This document shows positions 30,546 through 39,533 of a stretch of 64,000 nucleotides of DNA, piece by piece (position 1 is the first letter of the stretch; each line of letters starts with the position of its first letter). Origin of the DNA: Desulfobulbus rhabdoformis. GTDB lineage: Bacteria > Desulfobacterota > Desulfobulbia > Desulfobulbales > Desulfobulbaceae. A program made the position numbers and the translations under genes. Under the pieces are notes generated by a model. It was not told where the DNA came from and ran no database searches. It worked only from the letters and a program-made list of their open reading frames with translations. The stretch spans positions 62,001 to 126,000 of the forward strand of contig NZ_JAFFQA010000010.1 of the NCBI RefSeq assembly GCF_016919065.1, given 5' to 3'.

Positions 30546-30689
30546 CGAAAAGAACAGGGGGTAATCTGTTCAGGTTTTCCTTATAAGAAGGGGAGCTGTA
30601 GGCTACACAGTGGCAAGAGGTAAAACAGTTCTCCGTAGCGTTTGGGAAAAAACAGCTGGTGGAAGCAGCAAGAGCGAGGTACTGACGCC

Positions 30690-32414
30690 TCATTTGATGT
30701 CGAGGGTGCGCAGGGGGGAAGATGTTATGGCCGTATCTTTTCGGAAGTCCTTGTAGTTCAGGTCGAATTTTTTCATCCGTAAGCCAAGCATCCGACGGGT
30801 CAGTCCCAACTCCTTGGCTGCCTTGGTGGTGTTGCCTTTGCACTGGGTCAATGTCTCGATCAACATCTCGTATTCAATGGCCGCAAGGCGGGCCTCCAGG
30901 CCATTGCGGATAGTGGTATTGGCGACAACCGGAGATTGCAGGGCCAGCGGCAGATCATAGCCGTGGATCGTGTCGTCCTCGGTGAGGATGACGGCTCGCT
31001 GAATAATATTTTCCAGTTCGCGGACATTACCGGGCCAGGAATAGTTCATGAGCATATTCAGTGCCGGGGTTGCGATACTGGTGATCTTTTTTTCTGTTTC
31101 TGAGGCAAATTTTTCAACAAAATGTTCGGCCAGGGTGAGGATATCGCTGCCACGTTCACGCAGGGGCGGTACCATGATTGGAAACACGTTCAAGCGGTAA
31201 TAGAGATCCTGACGAAAGACGCCCTTGTCCGCCATCTCAAGCAGGTCCTTGTTGGTTGCAGCGATGATGCGGATATTCACAGTCACCGTACGGTTGCTGC
31301 CCACCCGTTCGAAACTCCGTTCCTGGAGGACCCGCAGGAGTTTTGCCTGCATGGCCAGGGAGAGTTCCCCTACCTCGTCAAGAAAGATGGTGCCGCCGTC
31401 CGCCTCTTCAAAGCGACCACGCCGCAGCTGGGTTGCTCCGGTGAAGGATCCCTTTTCATGCCCAAACAGCTCACTTTCGACGATGCTTTCCGGTAGAGCT
31501 GCACAGTTGAATTTAATAAAGGGGCCGTCAGGAGCCATGCCGCCATAGTGAATGGCGTTGGCGATCATTTCCTTGCCAACGCCACTTTCACCGAGCAACA
31601 GCACCGTGGTCTTGGTTTTGGCGACCTTATGGAGCATGGCATAGACATCCATCATCGGTTTGGAGCTACCGATGATATTGGAGGGTTTGTACCGTTCCTG
31701 TAATTCTGCCACCATCAGACTGGCCCGTTTTTTCCAGAAGGCCTTATCCACATTTTCAACCAGGTACAACTCGATTGCCTGGGCAAGCATGTGCGATGTA
31801 ACCGTGAGGACATCCATATGCTTGCGTAACCGTTTTTCGCTGTCAAAGGGGCACTCCGCACTAATGGTGCCCATGACTTTGCTGCTTCGAAGAATGGGAA
31901 CACAGACAAAGGACAACTGGTTATCCGAGGCCTGCGACACACTCTTGGTCCGGTTCAGAAAATCAGGTTCATCAGAAATACGCGGCACGATCATGGGTTT
32001 GGCGGATTCCACCACCTTGCCGGTAATACCTTCGCCCAAATGGTAGACCCCACGGGATTGTTCCTCCTGGGTCAGGCCGATACTCCGATGGATAAAAATA
32101 CGACCCGACTCCCGGTGATGCAGGCTGATCATGGCTCGGACTACACCCATGTTTTCCCGCATGTATTTGAGTAGGCATTCCAAGGCGCGGGAGAGATTAT
32201 TCTCCCCGGAGATCAGATACCCCATTTCCAAGAGCAACGGCACAACCCGCCCCCGGCACATCCCCGGACGGCACTCGAAACCAGGATGTGCTGTTTTATT
32301 CCCCTGGTGTTTCGGCACAGAGGAGAGGGGGCAATCCTCTGGGGCTGGGACCACCGATGCTGTGGTACTTGATGACGAGGGATTCACCGATGAAGTGGGG
32401 GCGTATTTGTACAT
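30690..32414 (-). CDS. vnfA: VnfA/AnfA-type sigma-54 activator
   Basis: 574 residues. Near the N-terminus is a C-x4-C pair (Cys48, Cys53 in FECRPGMCRGR), like the Cys motif that holds an Fe-S cluster in Azotobacter VnfA and AnfA. A GAF domain follows (about 65-220), then the AAA+ domain: Walker A GESGVGKE, the sigma-54 loop as GSFTGA instead of GAFTGA, Walker B GTIFLDEVGEL. A Fis-type HTH ends the protein (GNTTKAAKELGLTRRMLGLR). It should activate the three sigma-54 promoters here, including its own through nifV. The symbol rests on context with vnfDGK; AnfA would look similar. Confidence 0.88.
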   Translation of the reverse strand: MYKYAPTSSVNPSSSSTTASVVPAPEDCPLSSVPKHQGNKTAHPGFECRPGMCRGRVVPLLLEMGYLISGENNLSRALECLLKYMRENMGVVRAMISLHHRESGRIFIHRSIGLTQEEQSRGVYHLGEGITGKVVESAKPMIVPRISDEPDFLNRTKSVSQASDNQLSFVCVPILRSSKVMGTISAECPFDSEKRLRKHMDVLTVTSHMLAQAIELYLVENVDKAFWKKRASLMVAELQERYKPSNIIGSSKPMMDVYAMLHKVAKTKTTVLLLGESGVGKEMIANAIHYGGMAPDGPFIKFNCAALPESIVESELFGHEKGSFTGATQLRRGRFEEADGGTIFLDEVGELSLAMQAKLLRVLQERSFERVGSNRTVTVNIRIIAATNKDLLEMADKGVFRQDLYYRLNVFPIMVPPLRERGSDILTLAEHFVEKFASETEKKITSIATPALNMLMNYSWPGNVRELENIIQRAVILTEDDTIHGYDLPLALQSPVVANTTIRNGLEARLAAIEYEMLIETLTQCKGNTTKAAKELGLTRRMLGLRMKKFDLNYKDFRKDTAITSSPLRTLDIK

Positions 32415-32447
32415 GGCAACTGGAGAAAAATTGAGGGCGGATAGTGA

Positions 32448-32837
32448 TCAACTGATGGCAGCATCTCCGGATTCTGCGGTACGTACTCGGAAGGAGTTGC
32501 CCATGGGCAGGATAAATATTTTTCCGTCACCGGGATTTCCTGTTTGATTGATGGAGATAATCGTGGCAACCACCTTATCTGCAATCTCATCGGCAACGAC
32601 CACACTCAGCATTCGTTTGGAGAACAACCTGCCTTGTTCAAGAGCGGCCTCGGTTTCTCGTACAGTGGCCTCCAGCGGTCCCTCTTCGTTTGTTGCCTGA
32701 GGAGGTTCTGGAACGGGCAAACCTTTCCCGCGGCCTAATACCTGCGTGGCGAAAAAGGCTGGAACTCCAAGATCCAGCAGGGCCTCTTTGGTTTTATTCA
32801 TCATGTTGGTGCGCACCATGGCAATGATTTCTTTCAT
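32448..32837 (-). CDS. PII-family regulator, NifI2-like
   Basis: 129 residues. The PII beta-alpha-beta start MKEIIAMVRTNMMNKTKEAL and the GNPGDGKIFILPM signature are present. The T-loop is enlarged and lacks the uridylylated Tyr context of GlnB/GlnK (ELYRGAEY). This matches NifI proteins, which switch nitrogenase activity by direct binding in response to 2-oxoglutarate and ammonium. NifI1 and NifI2 normally come as a pair beside nitrogenase genes; only one is visible here. It lies between nifV and vnfA, with AGAGGA before the ATG. Confidence 0.8.
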   Translation of the reverse strand: MKEIIAMVRTNMMNKTKEALLDLGVPAFFATQVLGRGKGLPVPEPPQATNEEGPLEATVRETEAALEQGRLFSKRMLSVVVADEIADKVVATIISINQTGNPGDGKIFILPMGNSFRVRTAESGDAAIS

Positions 32838-32863
32838 GATAACATCCTCTTGAGGGTTGGTGT

Positions 32864-34057
32864 TTATTGTTCTGTCAACTCGTATGACGTATCAACCAGG
32901 AGACATGCCATCTGTGTTTCCAGGTTAAAGGTTTCTTCAAGAAAACGGACAAGATCATCGGCGGTGGGGTGGCGTTTTGTTCGTGCCGCATGCCTTCGAA
33001 CCTTGTCGAGTATGCATTCGACCTGTCGTTTATCAAGGGTGACTCCGAGCTTTTGGTAAGCCCAGCGGATAGCAGTCGTGCCGGAATGCTTACCAAGGAC
33101 TAACTGATGACATCTTCCCAACTCTTTGGGATCAATGTTCTGATAGTTGGACCGGTCCCGCAGCAGTCCACTGACGTGAATTCCTGATTCATGGGTGAAG
33201 ATAGCCTCTCCGACAATGGATTTATTGACTGGAATAGTTCTTCCGGAGGCTATGGCCACCAGATGGGCCACTTGAAAGAGGTGGTGGGGGGCTACCCCGG
33301 TCCGGGTGTCGTGGAGGTGCTGCAGGGCCATGACCACTTCTTCCAAGGGTGCGTTCCCGGCCCGCTCGCCCAAGCCGTTGACCGTGGTGTTGGCATGGGT
33401 CGCCCCACCTCTGATCGCGGCCAGTGTGTTCGCTGTGGCCAGGCCGAGATCGTTATGCGCATGGATTTCCAATTCCAATGAGGTGGAGCTGCGCAGTTTT
33501 TGAAAGATGTTGCAGGTGGCGAAGGGCTCGAGTTGGCCCATAGTGTCGGCAAAGCGAAACCGTTTAGCTCCTGCGCGTTCGGCGGTTTCGATCACGCGCA
33601 GCAAAAAGTCGAGATCTGCCCTGGAACTGTCCTCTCCGCCGATGCAGACCTCAAACCCCATATCCAGAGCAGTGGCTGTCAGGGAGGATATGCGTGACAG
33701 GACCCATTTTCTATCACGACAGAGCTTGCCACTGATCTGTTGATCGGAAACAGATATGGACAGGTTGATCGTGGAGACAGCGCACTGCTGCGCAGCTTTA
33801 AGATCTGCCTCATGCATGCGGCACCAGACTACAAGTCGGGCGGCGAGCCCTAGCCGGGCAATGGCCCGAATTTCCTCTTGCTCCTGCGCTCCCATGACAG
33901 GTATGCCGATTTCTAGCTCCGGTACACCGGCTGCGTCCAGGCTGCGGGCTATAGCCAACCGTTCATCCAGAGTGAATGCGACCCCGGCTGTCTGTTCGCC
34001 ATCTCGAAGTGTGGTGTCGTGAATGATGGTTCCAGCTGGAAACTGTGATGCGTACAT
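32864..34057 (-). CDS. nifV: Homocitrate synthase NifV
   Basis: About 397 residues from the ATG at 34057 (GGGAG upstream; a TTG two codons earlier is the alternative). It is a DRE-TIM metallolyase: HDTTLRDGEQTAGVAF, metal-ligand HAHNDLGLATANTLAA, and GLGERAGNAPLEEVV. It condenses acetyl-CoA with 2-oxoglutarate to homocitrate, the organic ligand of FeV-co and FeMo-co. It lacks the long regulatory C-terminus of 2-isopropylmalate synthase, and NifV fits the context. It heads the nifV-PII-vnfA operon behind a sigma-54 promoter 37 bp upstream. Confidence 0.92.
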   Translation of the reverse strand: MYASQFPAGTIIHDTTLRDGEQTAGVAFTLDERLAIARSLDAAGVPELEIGIPVMGAQEQEEIRAIARLGLAARLVVWCRMHEADLKAAQQCAVSTINLSISVSDQQISGKLCRDRKWVLSRISSLTATALDMGFEVCIGGEDSSRADLDFLLRVIETAERAGAKRFRFADTMGQLEPFATCNIFQKLRSSTSLELEIHAHNDLGLATANTLAAIRGGATHANTTVNGLGERAGNAPLEEVVMALQHLHDTRTGVAPHHLFQVAHLVAIASGRTIPVNKSIVGEAIFTHESGIHVSGLLRDRSNYQNIDPKELGRCHQLVLGKHSGTTAIRWAYQKLGVTLDKRQVECILDKVRRHAARTKRHPTADDLVRFLEETFNLETQMACLLVDTSYELTEQ

Positions 34058-34093
34058 AGGCAACTCCCAAAAAAATATCTCTGCACAGTTTAA

Positions 34094-34109
34094 AGCAAAT
34101 CAAGTGCCA
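34094..34109 (-). promoter_or_regulatory. Sigma-54 promoter of nifV-PII-vnfA
   Basis: The minus strand reads TGGCACTTGATTTGCT, a full match to TGGCAC-N5-TTGCW, 37 bp ahead of the nifV ATG. With the enhancers at 34272-34314 it implies that vnfA is autoregulated. Confidence 0.9.
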
Positions 34110-34271
34110 ACTGTTTTATGTTCTTTTTCCGGGGCGTTAGATGAAATTGAAACCTAAACGAAGGAAGATAACCAGGCAGGAATACGCTATATTTGGAAAA
34201 AAATAACCAGGCGTGTTTTTTCGTGATAGAGTGATGTGATGATGGGGCGTGCAATTACGCACAGCAAAAGT

Positions 34272-34285
34272 GTTCCCTTTGGTAC
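34272..34285. promoter_or_regulatory. Putative VnfA enhancer site, nifV operon (proximal)
   Basis: Reads GTTCCCTTTGGTAC, which on the minus strand is GTACCAAAGGGAAC, the same GTAC-N6-GAAC form as the first vnfD site. It is 29 bp from the next site. Confidence 0.7.
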
Positions 34286-34300
34286 ACTCTTAAAGAAGAT

Positions 34301-34314
34301 GTACAGAATTGTGC
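34301..34314. promoter_or_regulatory. Putative VnfA enhancer site, nifV operon (distal)
   Basis: Reads GTACAGAATTGTGC (GTAC-N6-GTGC). It completes a pair with 29-bp spacing, equal to the vnfD pair. The remaining 350 bp up to the next gene hold no recognisable feature. Confidence 0.6.
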
Positions 34315-34665
34315 AATGTGAGAGTCGAGCAGAACAAAAGATAAGAATAAAATTACTGAGAATGCGATGTGATTCCTGTGTGATTGATTGTAGGATTGGC
34401 TTTGTTTTTTCGAGTTACCGGATAAAATATTTTCACCGGCGATTGGAAGTATGATAGCATTATCAGTAATTCCAGCAGGTCCAACTCTCCTAGAGGTATA
34501 CAGGTCATCCGCCGGTCTGAGCTATGGATCGATGGTGTTTTCCAGAGAAAGAAATCGGTTTGCTGTTCAATAATTCACGTTGAGGATTTTTTGCATGGTG
34601 AGTGGAACTCTCAGATCGTCAGGATACAGCATCGGTTTCGGGCATAGACTCTCTCAGGTCCAGCG

Positions 34666-36597
34666 TTGAAGCAGCCAAACTCTCTTTTCTTCAGATACAG
34701 GTGGATGTCGTTTTCTACCCTGTTGCTCACGTTCATTTTTCTGTTCACGGCTGTTTCCGCCTCTGCAGCTACCGTGCCCCAGACCTCTGATCTGAAGCTC
34801 ACGGAACAAGAAAAATCCTTTCTCGCGGCCCATCCTGTCATTCGGGTTGGAGGCCCTAAAGCCTTTCCCCCCTTTTATTACTATGATGAACAGGGGAGGC
34901 CCCAGGGGATTGGGGCTTCATACGTTGAGATCCTCACCCAAAAATTGGGGGTGAAGGTAAAACACCGTCCCGCAGCCCCTTGGCCGGAGGTGCTCAATGG
35001 GGTCCGGGGCAGACAACTGGACCTTGTTGGTTGTATTGCCAAATCAACGGATCGTGAGGCCTTTGCCGAGTTTTCTGCCGCCTATCTCACCATGCCGATC
35101 GTTATTGTTACCCGGACCGATGCTCCCTTTATCAGCGGTTTGAATGCACTGCAAGGCTGGAAGATGGCTATTATCAGGCAGGTGGCAACCTCCTCCTGGC
35201 TCGAAAAGGAAAAAATCAAGGTGGATCCTGTTTGGAGGGATACACCGCTAGAAGCCTTGAAAGCGGTCTCGTTGGGCCAGGCCGATGCTTGTATAGACAA
35301 CCTGGCATCAGCCAGTTATCTCATCAAAAAATATGGTCTTTTGAACCTGAAGATAGCGGCTCCGACCTCCTGGGGTGAATACCAACTTTCTTTTGCTGCC
35401 CGCAAAGATTGGCCCCTGCTTATCAGCAGCATGAATAAGGCGTTGGCCACGTTAACACCTGAGCAGCATAATGATCTGCTCAACCGTTTCATGGCGGTGC
35501 GTTTTGAGCACGGTGTCCGCAGGGAAGATATTTTTCACTGGGTGCTCCTTAGCGGGGTTCCATTGGCTCTGCTTACTTTAGCCGCCCTGTATCACAACAG
35601 ACGTCTTAGAAGGGAGGTGAACGAACGAGTCAGAGCCCAAAAGGAAACGAACCAGACCAACGGTTCTCTCAAAGCTACCATGGCCGATTTGAAACGCGTT
35701 GAGGAGGCACTTCGCAGAAGTGAATCAAAATTTCGCTCCCTGTTCGAATCGTCAAGAGACGCTGTTATGCTTTTGGACGAGGATCGCTTTGTGGACTGCA
35801 ATCAGGCAACCTTGGAAATGTTTGGCTGTACGCATGCCGAGGAATTTATCGGCAAGGGGATGGAGGATTTTTCGCCTGATATACAGCCTACAGGCGAGAG
35901 TTCCGTGTCTGCTATTCAGAAAAACGTTGCAACTGCGATGGCTGAAGGAAGCGTGTTTTTTGAATGGATGTACAAAAAAGCAGATGGTGCGGAATTTCCT
36001 GCTGAGGTCAGGTTTGGCGATGTTGAGGTTGATGGGCATACTCTGCTGCAGGCTCTGGTACGGGACATCAGTGAGCGGAAATGCATGGAAAAAAAGCTGA
36101 AACTGCTTGCCTTGACCGATCCGCTCACTGGTGTTGATAATCGACGGAGTTTCCTGGAGAAGGGAAAGCGGGAACTGGTCCGTTCTCTTCGTTATCAGCA
36201 TTCTCTGGCTTTTTTAATGCTTGATGTGGATCATTTTAAAGCAATTAACGACACCTACGGTCATCAGGCAGGGGATCTGGTCTTGCAAGAACTGACAAGC
36301 CATAGCCAACAAGTGTTACGGCACAATGACATGTTCGGTCGTCTGGGCGGCGAAGAATTTGCCCTCCTTCTTCCGGAGACCGATCTCTGTAAGGCAAAGG
36401 AAGTGGGAGAGCGTATACGGTGTGCACTCGAGAACCTGGCGGTAGAATATGAAGGCCAGACAATACGTTTTACAGTGAGTCTTGGCCTCTCTGTTTTGAA
36501 AGGCAACAGTGACACCATGATAAAGGTCATGAGTCGGGCTGACTCTGCCTTGTACCAAGCCAAGGCAGAAGGACGAAATCGACTTGTTGCAGGGTGA
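34666..36597 (+). CDS. Membrane diguanylate cyclase: SBP_bac_3-PAS-GGDEF
   Basis: 643 residues from a TTG at 34666 (an ATG at 34705 is possible). A signal/anchor (MSFSTLLLTFIFLFTAVSASA) leads into a periplasmic solute-binding domain (about 40-270; VIRVGGPKAFPPFYYYDEQG), a membrane span (WVLLSGVPLALLTLAALY), a PAS domain (about 350-460) and a GGDEF domain with an intact active site GGEEF. It should make cyclic di-GMP in response to a periplasmic solute. It stands just upstream of a Wsp-like chemosensory set, where the output is usually a GGDEF protein, though here there is no receiver domain to take the phosphoryl signal. Confidence 0.87.
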   Translation: MKQPNSLFFRYRWMSFSTLLLTFIFLFTAVSASAATVPQTSDLKLTEQEKSFLAAHPVIRVGGPKAFPPFYYYDEQGRPQGIGASYVEILTQKLGVKVKHRPAAPWPEVLNGVRGRQLDLVGCIAKSTDREAFAEFSAAYLTMPIVIVTRTDAPFISGLNALQGWKMAIIRQVATSSWLEKEKIKVDPVWRDTPLEALKAVSLGQADACIDNLASASYLIKKYGLLNLKIAAPTSWGEYQLSFAARKDWPLLISSMNKALATLTPEQHNDLLNRFMAVRFEHGVRREDIFHWVLLSGVPLALLTLAALYHNRRLRREVNERVRAQKETNQTNGSLKATMADLKRVEEALRRSESKFRSLFESSRDAVMLLDEDRFVDCNQATLEMFGCTHAEEFIGKGMEDFSPDIQPTGESSVSAIQKNVATAMAEGSVFFEWMYKKADGAEFPAEVRFGDVEVDGHTLLQALVRDISERKCMEKKLKLLALTDPLTGVDNRRSFLEKGKRELVRSLRYQHSLAFLMLDVDHFKAINDTYGHQAGDLVLQELTSHSQQVLRHNDMFGRLGGEEFALLLPETDLCKAKEVGERIRCALENLAVEYEGQTIRFTVSLGLSVLKGNSDTMIKVMSRADSALYQAKAEGRNRLVAG

Positions 36598-36624
36598 CAG
36601 CATATTTGCTGCAAAGAAGTAAAC

Positions 36625-36639
36625 CCCCCGTGGCGGGGG
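36625..36639 (+). other. GC-rich hairpin between the cyclase and cheW genes
   Basis: CCCCCG and CGGGGG pair around TGG shortly after the cyclase stop. It has no T-run. It may reduce read-through into cheW or protect the 3' end. Confidence 0.35.
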
Positions 36640-36708
36640 AGGTTGGGCTTACTGATTTTCAACTTGGGCTACACCCTAAAGATTGGTCTCTGGACAGGGG
36701 AGCAGGTT

Positions 36709-37167
36709 GTGGAAGTCAATGCAAAAGTTCTCACCTTTCAGCTTGATGAACGCTTATACGCGGTACCGGTCGCCGAGCTGCTAGAGGTTGTTCGGCCGGT
36801 CACGCTCTACCCGGTCAATAAAGCAGAACCGTATGTGCTCGGGATGATCAACTACCATGGTGTTTCCACGCCAGTGCTGGATGTTAAGCGCTTATTGGCG
36901 TTAGATGAAACAGCGCGAGTAGAACCACAGGCCTGGCTTGCCGTGCGGGCGGAAAACATGCTGGTTTGCCTGTGTGTTGATCAACTCAGTCAGTTATACC
37001 GCATTGCACCGGAAAATTTAGATGCGGTCCCGGTACTGATTAGAAATGAGAATACGGACTATATTAAACAGTATCTGCGATTAGGGCAGGAGGTGGTTCC
37101 ACTCATTGACTTGCAGGAACTCCTTGTCCATAAAATGACGGAGATTGAAACATTGATGGCCTCGTGA
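36709..37167 (+). CDS. cheW: CheW-type coupling protein (Wsp-like locus)
   Basis: About 152 residues from a GTG at 36709, preceded by GGGGAG; an upstream start at 36643 is less likely because the extra residues lie outside the fold. CheW features are TFQLDERLYAVPVAELLEVV, YVLGMINYHGVSTPVLDVKRL and VVPLIDLQELL. It is the first of two CheW proteins around cheR, as with WspB and WspD. A palindromic repeat follows at 37194. Confidence 0.85.
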   Translation: MEVNAKVLTFQLDERLYAVPVAELLEVVRPVTLYPVNKAEPYVLGMINYHGVSTPVLDVKRLLALDETARVEPQAWLAVRAENMLVCLCVDQLSQLYRIAPENLDAVPVLIRNENTDYIKQYLRLGQEVVPLIDLQELLVHKMTEIETLMAS

Positions 37168-37193
37168 AAGATTCATAACTTTCACCTGGATCA

Positions 37194-37320
37194 GTGAGCA
37201 TTCATTGGTGTGTCAGCTTCGCTGTTTGTGACATGTCGATTAAAGTAAACTTTATCGGCTTGTTACGAACAGTGAAGGTGGCATACTAATGGATGCCCCA
37301 AAGGGCGGCGGGTGAAACTG
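37194..37320. repeat. Palindromic interspersed repeat, copy 1
   Basis: 127 bp forming an imperfect long inverted repeat: the arm starting CATTCATTGGTGTGTCAGC matches the reverse complement of the other half (CATCCATTAGTATGCCACC) around a centre GATTAAAGTAAACTTTATC. Most arm differences are transitions, so an RNA copy would still pair through G-U. An inverted copy lies at 47706-47831. Confidence 0.85.
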
Positions 37321-37523
37321 AATTGCAAATAAATTAGTTTGAAAATTTCTGCATTATCAACTGAATATGTTATTCAGAGACCATCCGCCGTCACGGATTC
37401 AGGTTTCAAGCCAGACGATGGATCAACAGTTTGCCCTGAAATCTTAGGATGTCGTTCAGCGTTGTACAGGAACGGCAGATATTGATGTCGATCTTTGCCA
37501 TCGTTGCCAAATGGATCCTGCCT

Positions 37524-38933
37524 ATGAATGATATCATTGCATTGATAGAGAAAGAGACCGGGCTCGCCATTGATCGCAAATGGAGGCGGAGGATTCTTAC
37601 TCTCCTGAGAGAGAAAGCGGCTGAAAAGAAATTCGTCTCCATCCCTTCCTACGCTGACTTTCTCCATTCTTCGCAAGGACACAACGCCTTGCTGGCATTG
37701 ATCGACAGTATAACTGTCGGCGAAACCTATTTTTTCCGAAACCAGAAAAGCTGGAAAGCCTTTGACGAACATATTCTGCCAAGAGTCTTTGCACAGGCAC
37801 AAGGTAATGGCAGAAACATTAAGATCTGGTCCGCAGGCTGCTCCACAGGCGAAGAGGCCTATTCCATAGCCATCTCCCTCTCGAAGCATGATCTTCCTCT
37901 CATGGAACAGGGCGTCAGCATATTAGCAACAGACATTAATTGCCGCTCACTTGCAAAAGCCGAGGCTGGGCTCTACCGGGATCATTCTTTCAGGGGGGGA
38001 GACCCTGCAGTCAGAGAAAAGTTTTTTACTCGGGAAAACGACCAGTACAGGATTCAAAACAATATCAGAAAGCTTGTTTCCTTCAATCGGTTGAATCTGA
38101 ATTGTTCGAGTGATTTCCCCCAAGAATATCACGATGTCGATGTGATCTTCTGTAGAAACGTCTTGATGTATTTCGGTACAGAAACCTGCAGGAATATTGT
38201 ACAAAAAATCAGCGCCTGTCTTGCCCAAGACGGGTATCTCGTTCTGGGGCATGTTGAAGGGGCGATGGCTTCGAGGGATGTTTTTACACCTGTCAAATGC
38301 CATGGGACATTCGTCTACCAAAAAAGAACAAAGCCCCGGGAAAAACCGGTTCAGTGCATCAAAAAGGACCGCAAGCCCGTTTTTCAGAAAGAACGTGTCT
38401 GCATACCCGCCCAACCTTGCATTCACCAGGAACAAACCTCACAAAAAAGCCCCTACCACAAAGCGTTTCAGTGTTATCTCAAAGAAGAGTACCAGACTGC
38501 CTTGGATTATTTTGATGCCTGTCTCTCTCTGGAAAAGAGAGGAAGCAAGGAGTTGATCCTTCAGGCGTTGATTCAGTTGCATCTTGGTCAGTATGCAGCT
38601 GTTGAGACCTGTCTTGCTGTTGTCAGCGCTCGAACCGTCTTGACGCCAGAGGTGTACATGGTCAAGGCGTTGTATCAAGAGGCGTTGAAGGATCTGATCA
38701 GTGCCGTCAAAGAAGGCAGGGCGGCAGCCTTTGCGGACCGAAATTTTTTCGCTCCCCAGTTTTATCTAGCTCTTTTTTCGGACAGACTGGGCAAGAGGGT
38801 ACAAGCTAAAAAATATTACGCTAACTCTTTGCGGAATATGGAAAAGGACACGGATGAACGGATACGGTTGTTTGTAGGTGCTGTTTCCAATGAGTTATTA
38901 CGGAGTATCTGTGAACGGAGGGTGCAGTCTTGA
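37524..38933 (+). CDS. cheR: CheR methyltransferase with C-terminal TPR-like region
   Basis: About 469 residues from the ATG at 37524; earlier in-frame ATGs at 37485 and 37449 cannot be excluded. The CheR N-domain (IIALIEKETGLAID) and SAM-binding domain are intact: SVGETYFFRNQKSWKAF, KIWSAGCSTGEEAYS and CRNVLMYFGTETC. It methylates receptor glutamates with S-adenosylmethionine. After residue 280 comes a basic linker, then alpha-helical TPR-like repeats (YHKAFQCYLKEEYQTALDYF, LIQLHLGQYAAVETCL), as in WspC. The next gene overlaps its stop by 4 bp. Confidence 0.88.
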   Translation: MNDIIALIEKETGLAIDRKWRRRILTLLREKAAEKKFVSIPSYADFLHSSQGHNALLALIDSITVGETYFFRNQKSWKAFDEHILPRVFAQAQGNGRNIKIWSAGCSTGEEAYSIAISLSKHDLPLMEQGVSILATDINCRSLAKAEAGLYRDHSFRGGDPAVREKFFTRENDQYRIQNNIRKLVSFNRLNLNCSSDFPQEYHDVDVIFCRNVLMYFGTETCRNIVQKISACLAQDGYLVLGHVEGAMASRDVFTPVKCHGTFVYQKRTKPREKPVQCIKKDRKPVFQKERVCIPAQPCIHQEQTSQKSPYHKAFQCYLKEEYQTALDYFDACLSLEKRGSKELILQALIQLHLGQYAAVETCLAVVSARTVLTPEVYMVKALYQEALKDLISAVKEGRAAAFADRNFFAPQFYLALFSDRLGKRVQAKKYYANSLRNMEKDTDERIRLFVGAVSNELLRSICERRVQS

Positions 38934-39472
38934 AGGAGAAAGAGGCAATCTTACGGTTGCGAAAACGACTCAAGGAGCTGAAAGATTCCTATGATCTCTC
39001 TGTTGCCCAATCTTTTGAGACAGAAAAACAATCAGGGATCAAATTCTTGACCTTTGCCTTGGATAACGAGGTCTATGCCTGGCCTGTTTCCCATACAAGC
39101 GAAATTCTGGAATATCGGGGCATCACCCCCATTCCGGGTGATATGCCTTTACTGCATGGCATTGTCAACAACAAAAACCGGATCGTCTGTGTTGTGAACT
39201 TGCATCGTCTGTTCCAGCTTACGCAGCCACAGTGTTCGACAACCAGCCGGCTTATCTTCACAAAAAATCTCGGAGAGGAGCAGGCGTTTTTGGTGGACCG
39301 TCTTATGGGAGTCTACCTGATAAACACCGAACAATTTTCTTTTCATACACCAGTTCGCGAAAAGAATATCAGTAAATATATCAAAGGAGCGTTTTATCTT
39401 GAGGATACCCTTGTTTCAGTGCTTGTTCCAGAAGCCTTTCAAAGCGAGTCATCGATTTTGAACAAGGACTAA
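38930..39472 (+). CDS. cheW: Second CheW-type coupling protein (Wsp-like locus)
   Basis: 180 residues from a TTG that overlaps the cheR TGA (TTGA), supported by GGAGG seven bases upstream. After a 30-residue charged N-terminal helix comes the CheW fold: FLTFALDNEVYAWPVSHTSEIL, HGIVNNKNRIVCVVNLHRL and GAFYLEDTLVSVLVPEAF. Corresponds in position to WspD. The conserved N-L-R-G of CheW is N-N-K-N-R here, a departure from consensus. Confidence 0.82.
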   Translation: MKEKEAILRLRKRLKELKDSYDLSVAQSFETEKQSGIKFLTFALDNEVYAWPVSHTSEILEYRGITPIPGDMPLLHGIVNNKNRIVCVVNLHRLFQLTQPQCSTTSRLIFTKNLGEEQAFLVDRLMGVYLINTEQFSFHTPVREKNISKYIKGAFYLEDTLVSVLVPEAFQSESSILNKD

Positions 39473-39533
39473 TAACAGGGCATCCGTAAGATTTACCCAA
39501 ACCAGACAAGGAAGTGACCAAGGAGGGCTGATC

